From an uncultured Thiothrix sp. (GTDB lineage Bacteria > Pseudomonadota > Gammaproteobacteria > Thiotrichales > Thiotrichaceae): a DNA stretch of 64,000 bases. Below the pieces are notes generated by a model that saw only the letters and a program-made list of their open reading frames with translations, searched no databases and was not told the origin of the DNA. The DNA lies in assembly GCF_937873765.1 (NCBI RefSeq), contig NZ_CALMZC010000042.1:1-64000 (forward strand), given 5' to 3'. The translations under genes were made by a program, and so were the position numbers. Numbering within the stretch: position 1 is the stretch's first letter; each line of letters begins with the position of its first letter. Below, piece after piece: positions 29,211 to 38,293 of this stretch.

Positions 29211-31232
29211 ATGAGTGCTGCTAATCAATTTAAGCTGAATACCGACTACCAACCTGCTGGGGATCAACCCCAAGCAATTGAGTCCTTGTTAGACGGTTTG
29301 CACCAAGGCTTAGTCAATCAAACCTTGCTCGGTGTAACGGGCTCTGGCAAAACCTTTACGATGGCAAATATTATTCAGGCCACCCAACGCCCTGCGATTA
29401 TTTTAGCGCACAATAAAACGCTGGCAGCTCAGCTCTATGGTGAGTTCAAAGAGTTCTTCCCCAAAAATGCTGTTGAATATTTCGTTTCTTACTACGACTA
29501 CTATCAGCCAGAAGCTTATGTACCTTCTAAGGATATTTATATCGAGAAGGACGCCTCGATCAATGATCATGTTGAACAAATGCGCTTATCAGCCACCCGC
29601 AATTTGTTTGAACGCAAAGATGTAGTCATCGTCGCTACTGTGTCAGCGATTTATGGTTTAGGTGATCCTGAGTCTTATTTAAAAATGCTGCTGATCTTAG
29701 TGCGTGGCGATAAAACCGATCAGCGCACCTTACTCCGCCGCATGGCTGAGCTGCAATACACACGCAATGACTTGGATTTGCAGCGCGGCACTTTTCGGGT
29801 ACGCGGGGATGTCATTGATATTCATCCTGCTGACTCTGATAAAGAAGCTATTCGCATTGAGCTATTTGATAATGAAATCGAAAATCTTAGCTATTTTGAT
29901 CCATTAACAGGTGAAGTCCTACGACGTGTACCCCGCTTAACGATTTACCCGAAAACCCACTATGTCACTCCACGAGAAGTCTTGCTGGAAGCCGTCGATA
30001 AGATTAAAGACGAGTTACAGGATCGCTTGATCGTCTTAAAAAATGAAAACCGTTTAGTCGAGGCACAACGTCTTGAACAACGCACCATGTATGACATGGA
30101 AATGATTATGGAAACCGGTTATTGCTCAGGGATTGAGAACTACTCACGTTATTTGTCTAAACGCGCACCCGGCGAACCTCCACCTTGTTTGTTTGATTAT
30201 CTGCCGCGCAATGCATTGGTGTTTATTGATGAATCGCATGTCACCATTCCGCAATTTGGTGGCATGTATAAGGGTGACCGCTCACGTAAAACTACCTTAG
30301 TCGAATACGGCTTTCGCTTGCCTTCAGCCCTAGATAATCGTCCACTGAAATTTGAAGAGTTTGAGCGTTTAATTCCACAGGCAATCCATGTCTCTGCTAC
30401 ACCGGGTGCTTATGAATTAGAGCATTCAGATAATGTGGCGGAGCAATTAGTACGCCCGACTGGCCTCATCGACCCTTTCGTAGAAGTGCGTCCCGTACTG
30501 TCTCAAGTGGATGATGTGATGTCTGAAGTGACTGAAAGAGTAAAAAAAGATGAACGGGTTTTAGTCACTACCCTCACCAAACGCATGGCGGAAGACCTAA
30601 CCGACTATCTAATGGAACATGATATTCGTGTGCGCTATCTGCATTCTGACATTGATACCGTGGAGCGTGTGGAAATTATCCGTGATTTACGCAAAGGTGA
30701 GTTCGATGTTTTAGTCGGGATTAACTTATTGCGCGAGGGTTTAGATATTCCTGAAGTTTCCTTAGTTGCCATTTTGGATGCTGATAAAGAAGGCTTTTTA
30801 CGCTCTGAGCGCTCACTCATCCAAACTATTGGCCGTGCGGCACGTAACTCAGAAGGTAAAGCGATTTTGTATGCGGATAAAATCACTGACTCGATGCGCA
30901 AAGCCATGGAAGAAACCGCACGCCGCCGAGAAAAGCAGTTAGCTTTCAATGCAGCGCATGGCATCACTCCACAAACTATTCGTAAGCGCATCGCCGATGT
31001 GATGGAGGGTGCATATGCCAATGCTAAACGTAATGACAAGAAAGGCAAAGGACACAAAATCGCGGATGAAGGCACTGATTACCGAACCATGAGTCCGGCT
31101 CAAGCTGTGAAAACTTTAAAACAGCTGGAAGAGAAAATGTTTGCCCTAGCTAAGAATTTGGAATTTGAAAAAGCGGCTGCAATGCGTGATGAGCTTGCAA
31201 AACTGCGTGCTCAAGTCTTTGGCTTAGCTTAA
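29211..31232 (+). CDS. uvrB: Excinuclease ABC subunit B
   Basis: DNA-damage-verifying helicase-like subunit of UvrABC nucleotide excision repair; 673 residues. Walker A is [13 protein letters not shown], the beta-hairpin region contains [19 protein letters not shown], and helicase motif V/VI regions include [14 protein letters not shown] and [14 protein letters not shown]. The C-terminal UVR domain ([20 protein letters not shown]) binds UvrC. I set the start at 29211 because GGAGG lies 5 bases upstream; the earlier ATG at 29178 has none. I see no LexA-type CTG-N10-CAG site upstream. Confidence 0.97.
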   Translation: MSAANQFKLNTDYQPAGDQPQAIESLLDGLHQGLVNQTLLGVTGSGKTFTMANIIQATQRPAIILAHNKTLAAQLYGEFKEFFPKNAVEYFVSYYDYYQPEAYVPSKDIYIEKDASINDHVEQMRLSATRNLFERKDVVIVATVSAIYGLGDPESYLKMLLILVRGDKTDQRTLLRRMAELQYTRNDLDLQRGTFRVRGDVIDIHPADSDKEAIRIELFDNEIENLSYFDPLTGEVLRRVPRLTIYPKTHYVTPREVLLEAVDKIKDELQDRLIVLKNENRLVEAQRLEQRTMYDMEMIMETGYCSGIENYSRYLSKRAPGEPPPCLFDYLPRNALVFIDESHVTIPQFGGMYKGDRSRKTTLVEYGFRLPSALDNRPLKFEEFERLIPQAIHVSATPGAYELEHSDNVAEQLVRPTGLIDPFVEVRPVLSQVDDVMSEVTERVKKDERVLVTTLTKRMAEDLTDYLMEHDIRVRYLHSDIDTVERVEIIRDLRKGEFDVLVGINLLREGLDIPEVSLVAILDADKEGFLRSERSLIQTIGRAARNSEGKAILYADKITDSMRKAMEETARRREKQLAFNAAHGITPQTIRKRIADVMEGAYANAKRNDKKGKGHKIADEGTDYRTMSPAQAVKTLKQLEEKMFALAKNLEFEKAAAMRDELAKLRAQVFGLA

Positions 31233-31259
31233 ACCAATGAACACCTGCTCCAGTGACAT

Positions 31260-31292
31260 TGAAGAAGCAACTTTAAGAAAGATGCTTCTTCA
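31260..31292. terminator. Hairpin between convergent uvrB and yqhA
   Basis: A 10-bp stem TGAAGAAGCA (31260-31269) pairs with TGCTTCTTCA (31283-31292), loop 13 bases. Neither strand has a T tract; weak candidate for the 3' end of either transcript. Confidence 0.4.
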
Positions 31293-31304
31293 GGCTAAAG
31301 CTAG

Positions 31305-31832
31305 TTAATGCTTTTTACTCAACTTGTCCATCATAGCGTAGAGTACACCAGAAAACACAAAGGTGATGTGAATGCCGATCATCCACATTAAATCACGATC
31401 ACTTAAATTACTCACCGCCATGAAGCCTTTTAAGAGCTCAATACCTGAGATAGCCACAATAGAGCCAATCAACTTAATTTTTAAATCAGTAAAACCAATT
31501 TGACCCATCCAATCAGGACGATCGGCATGCCCATGCAAATCCTCCATTTTGGAAACAAAATTCTCATAACCACTAAAGATAATGATAATTAGCAAATTCA
31601 TAATCAAAGAAATATCAACAATCGACAGCACACCTACTATGATTTCATTGCCATCTGCCACCAAAATAGTTGAGATTAATGCCCAGAGTTGCTTAAGAGC
31701 CTTAAATAATAACAACACCATACTAACGACTAGAGCCAAATAGATAGGTGCACTCAACCATCGGCTCATGAACAAAAAATGTTCAAAACTACTTTCTATA
31801 TTTTTCAATTTTAAGCTTCTAGTTATTAACAA
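31305..31832 (-). CDS. YqhA/UPF0114 family membrane protein
   Basis: Integral membrane protein of about 170 residues with four hydrophobic segments, matching the TIGR00645/YqhA family: FEHFLFMSRWLSAPIYLALV, GNEIIVGVLSIVDISLIMNLL and VSKMEDLHGHADRPDWMGQI are typical. Function is unknown. No ATG precedes the conserved region; the frame opens at a TTG (31832) without an obvious ribosome site, and an internal TTG a few codons later is also possible, so the start is uncertain. Confidence 0.8.
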   Translation of the reverse strand: MLITRSLKLKNIESSFEHFLFMSRWLSAPIYLALVVSMVLLLFKALKQLWALISTILVADGNEIIVGVLSIVDISLIMNLLIIIIFSGYENFVSKMEDLHGHADRPDWMGQIGFTDLKIKLIGSIVAISGIELLKGFMAVSNLSDRDLMWMIGIHITFVFSGVLYAMMDKLSKKH

Positions 31833-31952
31833 ATGGTAGAGAGTATAACGAACTGAGTCTTAAAAGGTTAAATTTCCCTAGGCAATTTTATGAACATTCG
31901 TTTCTAAACACGTTATGATGGCTCACAAAAAATTAAACTGACAGGACGACAG

Positions 31953-32909
31953 ATGCCACAACAGCTACCTCCTCTGAATGCCTTACGTGCTTTTGAAGCC
32001 GTTGCACGTCACCAGAGTTTTACTAAAGCCGCTGAAGAGCTTTTCGTGACACGTGCTGCGATTAGTCACCAAATTAAACACTTAGAAGATTTTCTTGGCG
32101 TTGAGCTTGTTGAACGTCATAACCGCTCGATTACCTTAACTAAAGCAGGCGAAGCTGCCCTCCCTAAACTGCGGGAAGGTTTCAATACCCTCGCGGACGC
32201 GGTGCATGTCATGCGTTCTCAAAAGACCAATGAAAGCTTAAGTGTGTGGGTTGCGCCGTCCTTTGCATCAAAATGGTTAGTGCCACGTTTGCATACGTTT
32301 GCCCAACAACATCCCGACATTGATATGCGTATTAGTGGTGAGGCCAAATTAGTCGATGCAACTGAGCAACATGGTGCTTTGGATGAGTTATTTCGTGCAC
32401 ATGAAATTGATGTGATGATTCGCTTTGGTTTAGGCAATTACCCCGGCTGCCAAGTAGAAAAGCTATTTTCTGTAGAAGCTGTGCCTTTGTGTAAGCCTTC
32501 TTTGCTCACTGATCTCCCACACCCTTTACGTACACCACATGACTTACGTTTTCACACCTTACTGCATGATGAAACACCTTATGTAGGGCGCCCTAGCTGG
32601 GAGCGTTGGCTACAGCTCGCTAAGGTAGAAGGTGTCGATTTTAAACGTGGAATGCATTTCAATCATGTGTCTTTAGCGATGGAAGCAGCCATTGATGGTC
32701 AAGGCGTGCTACTGAGTATGGATGCTTTGGCGCAACATGATATTGAAGCGGGGCGTTTGTGTATTCCCTTTCCACTCAGTATGCCTTTAGAACATGCTTA
32801 CCATATTATTCGCCCTAAATCTGCCACCACGAACCAACGAGCAGCCTCAGCTTTTATTGCTTGGGTCTTAGCCGAAGCCGAAGAACAGGAAGAAAATAAA
32901 CTAGCTTAA
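31953..32909 (+). CDS. LysR-family regulator, GcvA-like
   Basis: LysR-type transcription regulator of 318 residues. The N-terminal winged HTH reads LNALRAFEAVARHQSFTKAA then LFVTRAAISHQIKHLEDFLG, and the rest is a periplasmic-binding-like co-inducer domain (VWVAPSFASKWLVPRL, PRLHTFAQQHPDIDMRI). The pattern is that of the GcvA branch (glycine cleavage, beta-lactamase regulators). AGGA lies 8 bases before the ATG. It overlaps the 3' end of modC by 9 bases tail to tail; no target is visible in the window. Confidence 0.9.
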   Translation: MPQQLPPLNALRAFEAVARHQSFTKAAEELFVTRAAISHQIKHLEDFLGVELVERHNRSITLTKAGEAALPKLREGFNTLADAVHVMRSQKTNESLSVWVAPSFASKWLVPRLHTFAQQHPDIDMRISGEAKLVDATEQHGALDELFRAHEIDVMIRFGLGNYPGCQVEKLFSVEAVPLCKPSLLTDLPHPLRTPHDLRFHTLLHDETPYVGRPSWERWLQLAKVEGVDFKRGMHFNHVSLAMEAAIDGQGVLLSMDALAQHDIEAGRLCIPFPLSMPLEHAYHIIRPKSATTNQRAASAFIAWVLAEAEEQEENKLA

Positions 32910-33980
32910 AATGGCTGCATTTTTAATTTCTGCATAAACAATTTGCCCGTGTTTCAGCTGCAAGAAGCTCGCCGTTTTACGCGTAACTTGTGCCAACAAT
33001 AACTCAGCCCCGACCCGTAAACTCACTGTGGTATAACCCACAGCCTGATTCATAATGCCTAACACTTGCGCATGTAAACTATTGAATGGCTCAAAACTCG
33101 CGGGGGGTTGTAAAGCCAAACTGACGTCTCGCGCATAAATCCGCACACGCAATTGACTACCTTTTGGTAAGGCTAGATGTGGCACACTCAAAACGCCCCC
33201 TGAAAAACGTAATTGCAATAATTGAAAGGCTGCATCATAAGCGAAGACTTCAGCCGTTAGAACACTAGACGCTCGTTGGCTCTGAGCTAAAGGTAAGTCC
33301 AAACGAGTCAAGACTGCTTGCAATTCGCCACTGGCTAAAATTTTTCCCTTATCCATCAACACTAGATGATCGGCAAGTTGAGTCATTTCTTGGGGTGAAT
33401 GCGTGATATATAAAACAGGTAACTGCAAGTCCCACTGCAAACGGCGTAAGTAAGGCAAAATTTCATATTTATGGGCTTGATCAAGTGAGGCTAAAGGCTC
33501 ATCCATCAATAATAACTGCGGATCTACCGCTAAAGCACGGGCAATTGCAACACGTTGTTTTTCCCCCCCTGAAAGCTTGGCAGGTGAACGCTTGAGTAAA
33601 TGACCGATATTTAAAAGCTCAATCACTGTATCTAAGCTTTGAGATGGGTTAGATCGTAAACGTAAACGCTTACGTCCATAATCAATATTCTGTTGGACGT
33701 TTAAATGTGGAAATAAACAGGACTCTTGAAACACATAACCTAAGGGGCGTTGATAAGCGGCTAGTGAATAATTTCTAGTGCTATCCTCCCAGACAATCTC
33801 TTTGACCTTGCAATAAGCAAGTGCTGGCCTCTCCAAACCAGCAATACAACGCAGCAATAAGGTTTTACCTGAACCCGAGCTACCTGTAATCACGCTTATC
33901 CCAATCGCAGGCAATTCAAGTTGCACATCTAACTCAAAGGCTGCTAGTTTTAAGCGAAACTGGACACTAAGGGTGCTCAC
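32901..33980 (-). CDS. modC: Molybdate ABC transporter ATPase
   Basis: ATP-binding subunit of the molybdate importer ModABC; 359 residues. Walker A is TGSSGSGKTLLLR, the ABC signature LSGGEKQRVAIARAL and Walker B LLLMDEPLASLD. The C-terminal part (about 290-359) is a Mop/TOBE-like molybdate-binding domain (LHAQVLGIMNQAVGYTTVSL). The codons for LSGG contain an in-frame G7 run. It ends the modE-modA-modB-modC operon, 7 bp after modB. Confidence 0.95.
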   Translation of the reverse strand: MSTLSVQFRLKLAAFELDVQLELPAIGISVITGSSGSGKTLLLRCIAGLERPALAYCKVKEIVWEDSTRNYSLAAYQRPLGYVFQESCLFPHLNVQQNIDYGRKRLRLRSNPSQSLDTVIELLNIGHLLKRSPAKLSGGEKQRVAIARALAVDPQLLLMDEPLASLDQAHKYEILPYLRRLQWDLQLPVLYITHSPQEMTQLADHLVLMDKGKILASGELQAVLTRLDLPLAQSQRASSVLTAEVFAYDAAFQLLQLRFSGGVLSVPHLALPKGSQLRVRIYARDVSLALQPPASFEPFNSLHAQVLGIMNQAVGYTTVSLRVGAELLLAQVTRKTASFLQLKHGQIVYAEIKNAAILS

Positions 33981-33987
33981 GTACTTA

Positions 33988-34653
33988 CTATTTGCCTCGA
34001 TTCAAATAATACAAACTTAGCAAGACACTAAAAGCAAACAACACCAATAAAGCTGCTAAACTATGCGCCGCTTGGTAATTCATCGACTCCACATAATCAT
34101 ACAATTGCACTGAGACTACCCGTGTTTCCCCTGAAATATTGCCACCAATCATCAGCACGACCCCAAACTCTCCCACTGTATGCGCAAAGCCCAACACTGT
34201 CGCGGTGAGAAAGCCATGTTTAGATAAAGGCAAGGCAACACTAAAAAAAGTGTCCAATGGACGTGCTTGCAAAGTAGTAGCAGCCTCTAGCAGCCGTCTA
34301 TCTAAACCACTAAAAGCGGCCTGAATCGGCTGCACCACAAAAGGCAAAGAGTACAATACAGAAGCGACCAATAAGCCTGTAAAGCTAAAAGGCAAAGTAT
34401 CCAAACCGATTGACTTCATGCTTTGCCCGACCCACCCTTTTGGCCCTAACAGAATCAGCAAATAGAAACCTAAGACGGTTGGCGGCAAAACTAAAGGTAA
34501 AGCCACCAATGCATTTAAAGAAGCTTTCCACCAGCGCTGGGTATAAGCTAAATGCCACGCTAGAGGCGTGGCAATCACCAGTAAAATTCCTGTCGTTAAA
34601 CCTGCCAACTTGAGCGTTAAACTAATCGCTGTCCAATCTTCTGGGCTCAACAT
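33988..34653 (-). CDS. modB: Molybdate ABC transporter permease
   Basis: Inner-membrane permease of 221 residues with about five or six transmembrane segments. LVLPPTVLGFYLLILLGP, and the coupling helix region EAATTLQARPLDTFFSVALP followed by FAHTVGEFGVVLMIGGNI are the ModB EAA-type signatures. It starts 3 bases after the modA stop and is followed 7 bp later by modC. Confidence 0.95.
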   Translation of the reverse strand: MLSPEDWTAISLTLKLAGLTTGILLVIATPLAWHLAYTQRWWKASLNALVALPLVLPPTVLGFYLLILLGPKGWVGQSMKSIGLDTLPFSFTGLLVASVLYSLPFVVQPIQAAFSGLDRRLLEAATTLQARPLDTFFSVALPLSKHGFLTATVLGFAHTVGEFGVVLMIGGNISGETRVVSVQLYDYVESMNYQAAHSLAALLVLFAFSVLLSLYYLNRGK

Positions 34654-34656
34654 AGT

Positions 34657-35418
34657 TCACTGAGCCTTAGGTAAACCGTAGCCATAACTGCTAATCAGTT
34701 TTTGCGCTTCAGGACTTTTGAGAAACTCTAAAAAACTTTTAGCCGCTGCACTATCCTTAGCTTTTGTTAAGAGCACAGCATCTTGTTGAATTGGCGCATA
34801 ATAATCATCTGGAACTTGCCAAACCGAGCCTTCTTTGACAATCCCCTCTTTCTGTACTTGCGATAAAGCCACAAAACCTAAATCAGCGTTGCCAGTAGCA
34901 ACAAACTCATAGGTTTGGCTAATATTCTCACCCTGCACCTTTTTCTCGGCTAAGGTTTGAGTCAGACCTAATTTATCTAAGACCTCAATAGCAGCAGCGC
35001 CATAAGGTGCTGTTTCAGGATTAGCGATAGCAAGGTGTTTAAATTCATTTTTTTTCAAAACCTCACCTTGGGCATCGACATAATCTTTTTGGCTACTCCA
35101 AAGTACTAGTTTGCCTAGCGCATAGGTAAATTGACTCTCCGCCACCGCAAGCTGTGCATCAACCAGCTTTTTCGGCGTTTTACTATCAGCAGAAAGTAAC
35201 ACCTCAAAAGGTGCTCCATTTTCAATTTGTGTATAAAGCTTGCCGGTGGAAGCGGCTGAGATTTTTAGCTCATGTCCACTACTCGCTTTAAATACAGTGG
35301 CTAAAGCCTCTAAAGGCTTGGAGAAATTAGAAGCCACAGCGACTTGTAGCTCATCGGCCGTTACACCTAAAAGAGAGCTACTTGTTATTAATAGTAAACT
35401 TAACCAAACTTTCTTCAT
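34657..35418 (-). CDS. modA: Molybdate-binding periplasmic protein
   Basis: Periplasmic molybdate/tungstate receptor of 253 residues. A signal peptide (about 1-21, ending GVTA) precedes ELQVAVASNFSKPLEALA. AASTGKLYTQIENGAPFEVL (anion-binding Ser/Thr and the ENGAPF loop) and the C-terminal EAQKLISSYGYGLP are family hallmarks. It follows the modE-like gene by 40 bp, where a degenerate second ModE-type site may lie. Confidence 0.95.
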   Translation of the reverse strand: MKKVWLSLLLITSSSLLGVTADELQVAVASNFSKPLEALATVFKASSGHELKISAASTGKLYTQIENGAPFEVLLSADSKTPKKLVDAQLAVAESQFTYALGKLVLWSSQKDYVDAQGEVLKKNEFKHLAIANPETAPYGAAAIEVLDKLGLTQTLAEKKVQGENISQTYEFVATGNADLGFVALSQVQKEGIVKEGSVWQVPDDYYAPIQQDAVLLTKAKDSAAAKSFLEFLKSPEAQKLISSYGYGLPKAQ

Positions 35419-35420
35419 AT

Positions 35421-35444
35421 CGATATTCCTTTAAAAGCATAACG
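35421..35444 (-). promoter_or_regulatory. Possible degenerate second ModE site before modA
   Basis: CGATATTC-N8-GCATAACG has the same geometry as the clear ModE operator upstream, but only the CATAACG half matches well. It lies directly before modA. Weak call. Confidence 0.25.
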
Positions 35445-35458
35445 CTAGTTAAAAAATT

Positions 35459-35809
35459 TTAAAGCTGTAAATGTTCCGAACGCTGGGCTAAGAACAAATC
35501 AAAATCCTGTTTGATTGCCCAAAAAAGTTCGATAGCTTTTTCACCAGTAGTCGTTAAACTCGCACCACCGCCCCCCTTGCCTCCTGTTGCACTTTGCACT
35601 AAAGGTTGTGGGCTGTGCTGGTTCATCGAGTTGACTAACTCCCAAGCTTGCCGATACGACATTTGCATAGAACGTGCCGCCGCGCTGATCGAACCATATT
35701 CACGAATTCTTTCTAATAAAAGTACCCGCCCTATTCCAAGGAAAGTGCCTTGCGGGCTTTCAATCCAGAAGCGGCCTTTGAGGTGATAAGTAGGTATCGA
35801 GCTATCCAT
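35459..35809 (-). CDS. modE: ModE-type molybdate regulator lacking the TOBE domains
   Basis: A 116-residue winged-HTH protein matching the N-terminal DNA-binding domain of ModE (LLERIREYGSISAAARSM, YRQAWELVNSMN, GGKGGGGASLTTTGEKAI). Full-length ModE has about 260 residues with two molybdate-binding TOBE domains; these are absent, and no frame remnant follows, since modA begins 40 bp on. Such short ModE proteins exist in other bacteria. It heads the mod operon and has a near-perfect ModE operator 5 bases before its start, indicating autoregulation. How it would sense molybdate is unclear. Confidence 0.88.
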   Translation of the reverse strand: MDSSIPTYHLKGRFWIESPQGTFLGIGRVLLLERIREYGSISAAARSMQMSYRQAWELVNSMNQHSPQPLVQSATGGKGGGGASLTTTGEKAIELFWAIKQDFDLFLAQRSEHLQL

Positions 35810-35813
35810 AAAG

Positions 35814-35837
35814 CGTTATATAACAAAAAACATAACG
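35814..35837 (-). promoter_or_regulatory. ModE-type operator
   Basis: CGTTATAT (35814-35821), 8-base spacer, ACATAACG (35830-35837). Both half sites and the spacer length agree with the ModE operator of the E. coli modABC promoter as I remember it. It lies immediately upstream of the modE-like gene. Confidence 0.8.
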
Positions 35838-35850
35838 TTTGGCTATAGAC

Positions 35851-36624
35851 TTAAACAGGATTGTTGACTTGCTTAACAGGATCAAGTTTGAGAGCGGCCC
35901 GCACTTGCTGCTCGCTGTAAGCAGCTAACTCTTTACGGGCACAAGCTTGGCTATCAATGGCTGGCAGGAAATGTACTTCAATCAGAATCTGGGGCTCACC
36001 TAAGATCCTCCAAAGATTTTGCAGCAGCGTTTGCGGATTAAGATAAGGGACTAAGGGATGCGTTTGCCCTTGAGGTGTTTTGTAATGAATCGCCACTGGC
36101 TGAATAGCAACCTTAGCTGTGACAGCCGCGGCAAATAAACGCGCATGGAAAGGCAAAATCCGAATATTGTCTGTCGTAGTCCCTTCAGGAAACATCAGAA
36201 CACGTTCATTTTGTTGCAAATGCTCAGCGATTTGCTCACTGGCACCTTTAGCACCATCGCGTTTACCACGCTCAATGAATAAGGTACCTGCTTTATCCGC
36301 TAACCAACCAATCACCGGCCAAGCTTTGACTTCACTTTTAGAAAGGAAAGTAATGTCAGTTTGCCCACCCAATAGCGGAATATCTAACCAAGAGACATGA
36401 TTAGCAGCTAACAAACTCCCACCTGTCACAGGTGTACCATACGTGCTAATGCGTCCGCCAAGAATGCGTACAATGCGCCCCAGCCACCAACGTTTTAAAC
36501 GTCGGTAGCTCGGATCAATTGCAGAACGCCCCAGCAAGCCAGCAAATAGAGCTGTTATGCAGACTCCGGCCAAGACATGAAAGGCTAAATTAGGTAATCG
36601 CAATAAACGTCTGAGTAGTCTCAC
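35851..36624 (-). CDS. Lysophospholipid/1-acylglycerol-3-phosphate-type acyltransferase
   Basis: PlsC-superfamily membrane acyltransferase of 257 residues. The catalytic HX4D motif is NHVSWLD (near residue 95) and the substrate motif is FPEGTTTD (near 150). An N-terminal hydrophobic segment (FHVLAGVCITALFAGLL) anchors it. It lies 23 bp after phoU in the same direction, so it is probably the last gene of the pst-phoU operon and phosphate-regulated. That context fits lipid remodelling; an OlsA-like role (second acylation of ornithine lipid) is one possibility, classical PlsC another. Confidence 0.85.
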   Translation of the reverse strand: MRLLRRLLRLPNLAFHVLAGVCITALFAGLLGRSAIDPSYRRLKRWWLGRIVRILGGRISTYGTPVTGGSLLAANHVSWLDIPLLGGQTDITFLSKSEVKAWPVIGWLADKAGTLFIERGKRDGAKGASEQIAEHLQQNERVLMFPEGTTTDNIRILPFHARLFAAAVTAKVAIQPVAIHYKTPQGQTHPLVPYLNPQTLLQNLWRILGEPQILIEVHFLPAIDSQACARKELAAYSEQQVRAALKLDPVKQVNNPV

Positions 36625-36647
36625 CAGAATCTCATCAATAGCAGCTT

Positions 36648-37346
36648 TTAAGAACTAACGTCTGCTCCTGCTTTGGGGCGGTTGGTATGGCGTACATCCT
36701 TACCTTCCACTAAATAAATCACATATTCGCAGATGTTTTTACTGTGATCACCAATCCGCTCTAAAGAACGCGCACACCATAAAACATTCAAACTATCCCG
36801 AATGGTGCGCGGATCTTCCATCATATGCGTCAACAGCTGGCGCGATAATACATCAAACTCAGCATCAATTTGCAAATCACTTTCCGCAATCTGCCGCGCC
36901 GTTTCCGCATCCATCCGCGCCATTGCATCTAAAGTACGACGTAGCATTTCGCGTACATGATCACCTAGATGACGTAAAGCAGTATGTAAGGAAGTAGATA
37001 GACCTTCAGTCGAAATCGCATGACGGGCAATTTTTTCAGCCTCATCACCAATGCGCTCTAAGTCAGTGACTGATTTAATGATGCTAATGACTAAACGCAA
37101 ATCGCCTGCAGCTGGCTGGCGACGTGCGATAATCTGGGTACAAGCCTCATCAATTTCAACTTCCAGACGATTTACTCGATAATCCGAATAAGCCACTTCT
37201 TCGCCTAATTGGCTATCATTTTCCATTAAAGCCCGTAAGGCTTTGCCTAATTGTTCTTCAACCAAGCCACCCATTTGCAAAGACTGGTTGCGTACATTTT
37301 CCAACTCTTGATTGTACTGATGCGAAGTATGCTGCCCGATGTCCAT
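36648..37346 (-). CDS. phoU: Phosphate signalling regulator PhoU
   Basis: Helical cytoplasmic protein of 232 residues that links PstSCAB activity to PhoR and represses the Pho regulon when phosphate is plentiful. Two three-helix bundles carry the metal-binding E/DxxxD motifs (SDYRVNRLEVEIDEAC, SVTDLERIGDEAEKIAR and SLERIGDHSKNICEYVIYL). The start MDIGQHTSHQYNQEL is typical, with a GGAG-like site upstream. It lies 31 bp after pstB. Confidence 0.96.
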   Translation of the reverse strand: MDIGQHTSHQYNQELENVRNQSLQMGGLVEEQLGKALRALMENDSQLGEEVAYSDYRVNRLEVEIDEACTQIIARRQPAAGDLRLVISIIKSVTDLERIGDEAEKIARHAISTEGLSTSLHTALRHLGDHVREMLRRTLDAMARMDAETARQIAESDLQIDAEFDVLSRQLLTHMMEDPRTIRDSLNVLWCARSLERIGDHSKNICEYVIYLVEGKDVRHTNRPKAGADVSS

Positions 37347-37377
37347 CGGAAAACTCCTTATAGTTTATTAGTTTGGA

Positions 37378-38289
37378 CTAACCAAAACGCCCTGTAATAT
37401 AGTTTTCAGTCAAACGATGCTCTGGATTAGTAAATACCGTATTAGTTTTATTCACTTCCACCAAATAGCCTAAATGAAAATAGGCCGTGCGCTGCGAAAT
37501 CCGCGCTGCTTGTTGCATCGAATGCGTGACAATACAGATCGTAAAACTCTGGCGAAGTTCATCAATCAATTCTTCAATCGTTGCAGTCGCAATCGGATCA
37601 AGTGCAGACGTCGGCTCGTCCATCAGAATTACTTCAGGGCTGACAGCAATCGCGCGGGCAATACACAAGCGTTGCTGCTGACCACCCGACAAACCCGTAC
37701 CGGGTGCTTGCAAACGATCCTTCACTTCATTGAACAGACCCGCTTTTTTTAAGCTGTCTTCAACAATATCATCCAACTCACTGCGATTAGTGGTTAAACC
37801 ATGAATCCGTGGGCCATAAGCAACATTGTCATAAATGGATTTAGGGAAAGGATTCGGCTTTTGAAACACCATCCCCACCCGCGCTCGTAGCAATACAGGG
37901 TCTTGCTCTTTGGCGTAAATATCTTCGCCATCCAGTAACAATTGACCCGTGACTTTACAGCCATCAATCGTGTCATTCATCCGGTTTAAGCAACGCAAAA
38001 ATGTTGATTTGCCGCAGCCCGAAGGGCCGATCATGGCAATGACTTCATTCTTACCAATGTCTAAATCGACTCCAAAAATGGCTTGCTTAGCCCCGGTATA
38101 AAACACATCAACATCACGTGTATAGAACTTCGGATCATCTAAAAACGGCACACCTACAGGTTGAGTTGCATGTTTCAGCTCCTCCACGATGGTTTGAATA
38201 TCCACCGCTTGATCTTTAGAGTTCGCTGCTGATGGATCCTTTGAAGTCGGAAAAGTCATAGTATTATTGGTCAAAGCTAGAGTGTTCAT
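37378..38289 (-). CDS. pstB: Phosphate ABC transporter ATPase
   Basis: ATPase of the high-affinity phosphate importer, about 303 residues. Walker [10 protein letters not shown], signature [16 protein letters not shown], Walker [18 protein letters not shown] and the PstB C-terminus [16 protein letters not shown] are present. An N-terminal extension of about 45 residues precedes the ABC domain. I prefer ATG 38289 (4 bases after the pstA stop); an in-frame TTG at 38310 overlaps pstA. Confidence 0.96.
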   Translation of the reverse strand: MNTLALTNNTMTFPTSKDPSAANSKDQAVDIQTIVEELKHATQPVGVPFLDDPKFYTRDVDVFYTGAKQAIFGVDLDIGKNEVIAMIGPSGCGKSTFLRCLNRMNDTIDGCKVTGQLLLDGEDIYAKEQDPVLLRARVGMVFQKPNPFPKSIYDNVAYGPRIHGLTTNRSELDDIVEDSLKKAGLFNEVKDRLQAPGTGLSGGQQQRLCIARAIAVSPEVILMDEPTSALDPIATATIEELIDELRQSFTICIVTHSMQQAARISQRTAYFHLGYLVEVNKTNTVFTNPEHRLTENYITGRFG

Positions 38290-38293
38290 AGGC

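Noticed and set aside
33563-33569. G7 run in modC as another frameshift site
   Set aside because: The run encodes the Gly-Gly of the LSGGEKQR signature in the correct frame and the gene continues normally.
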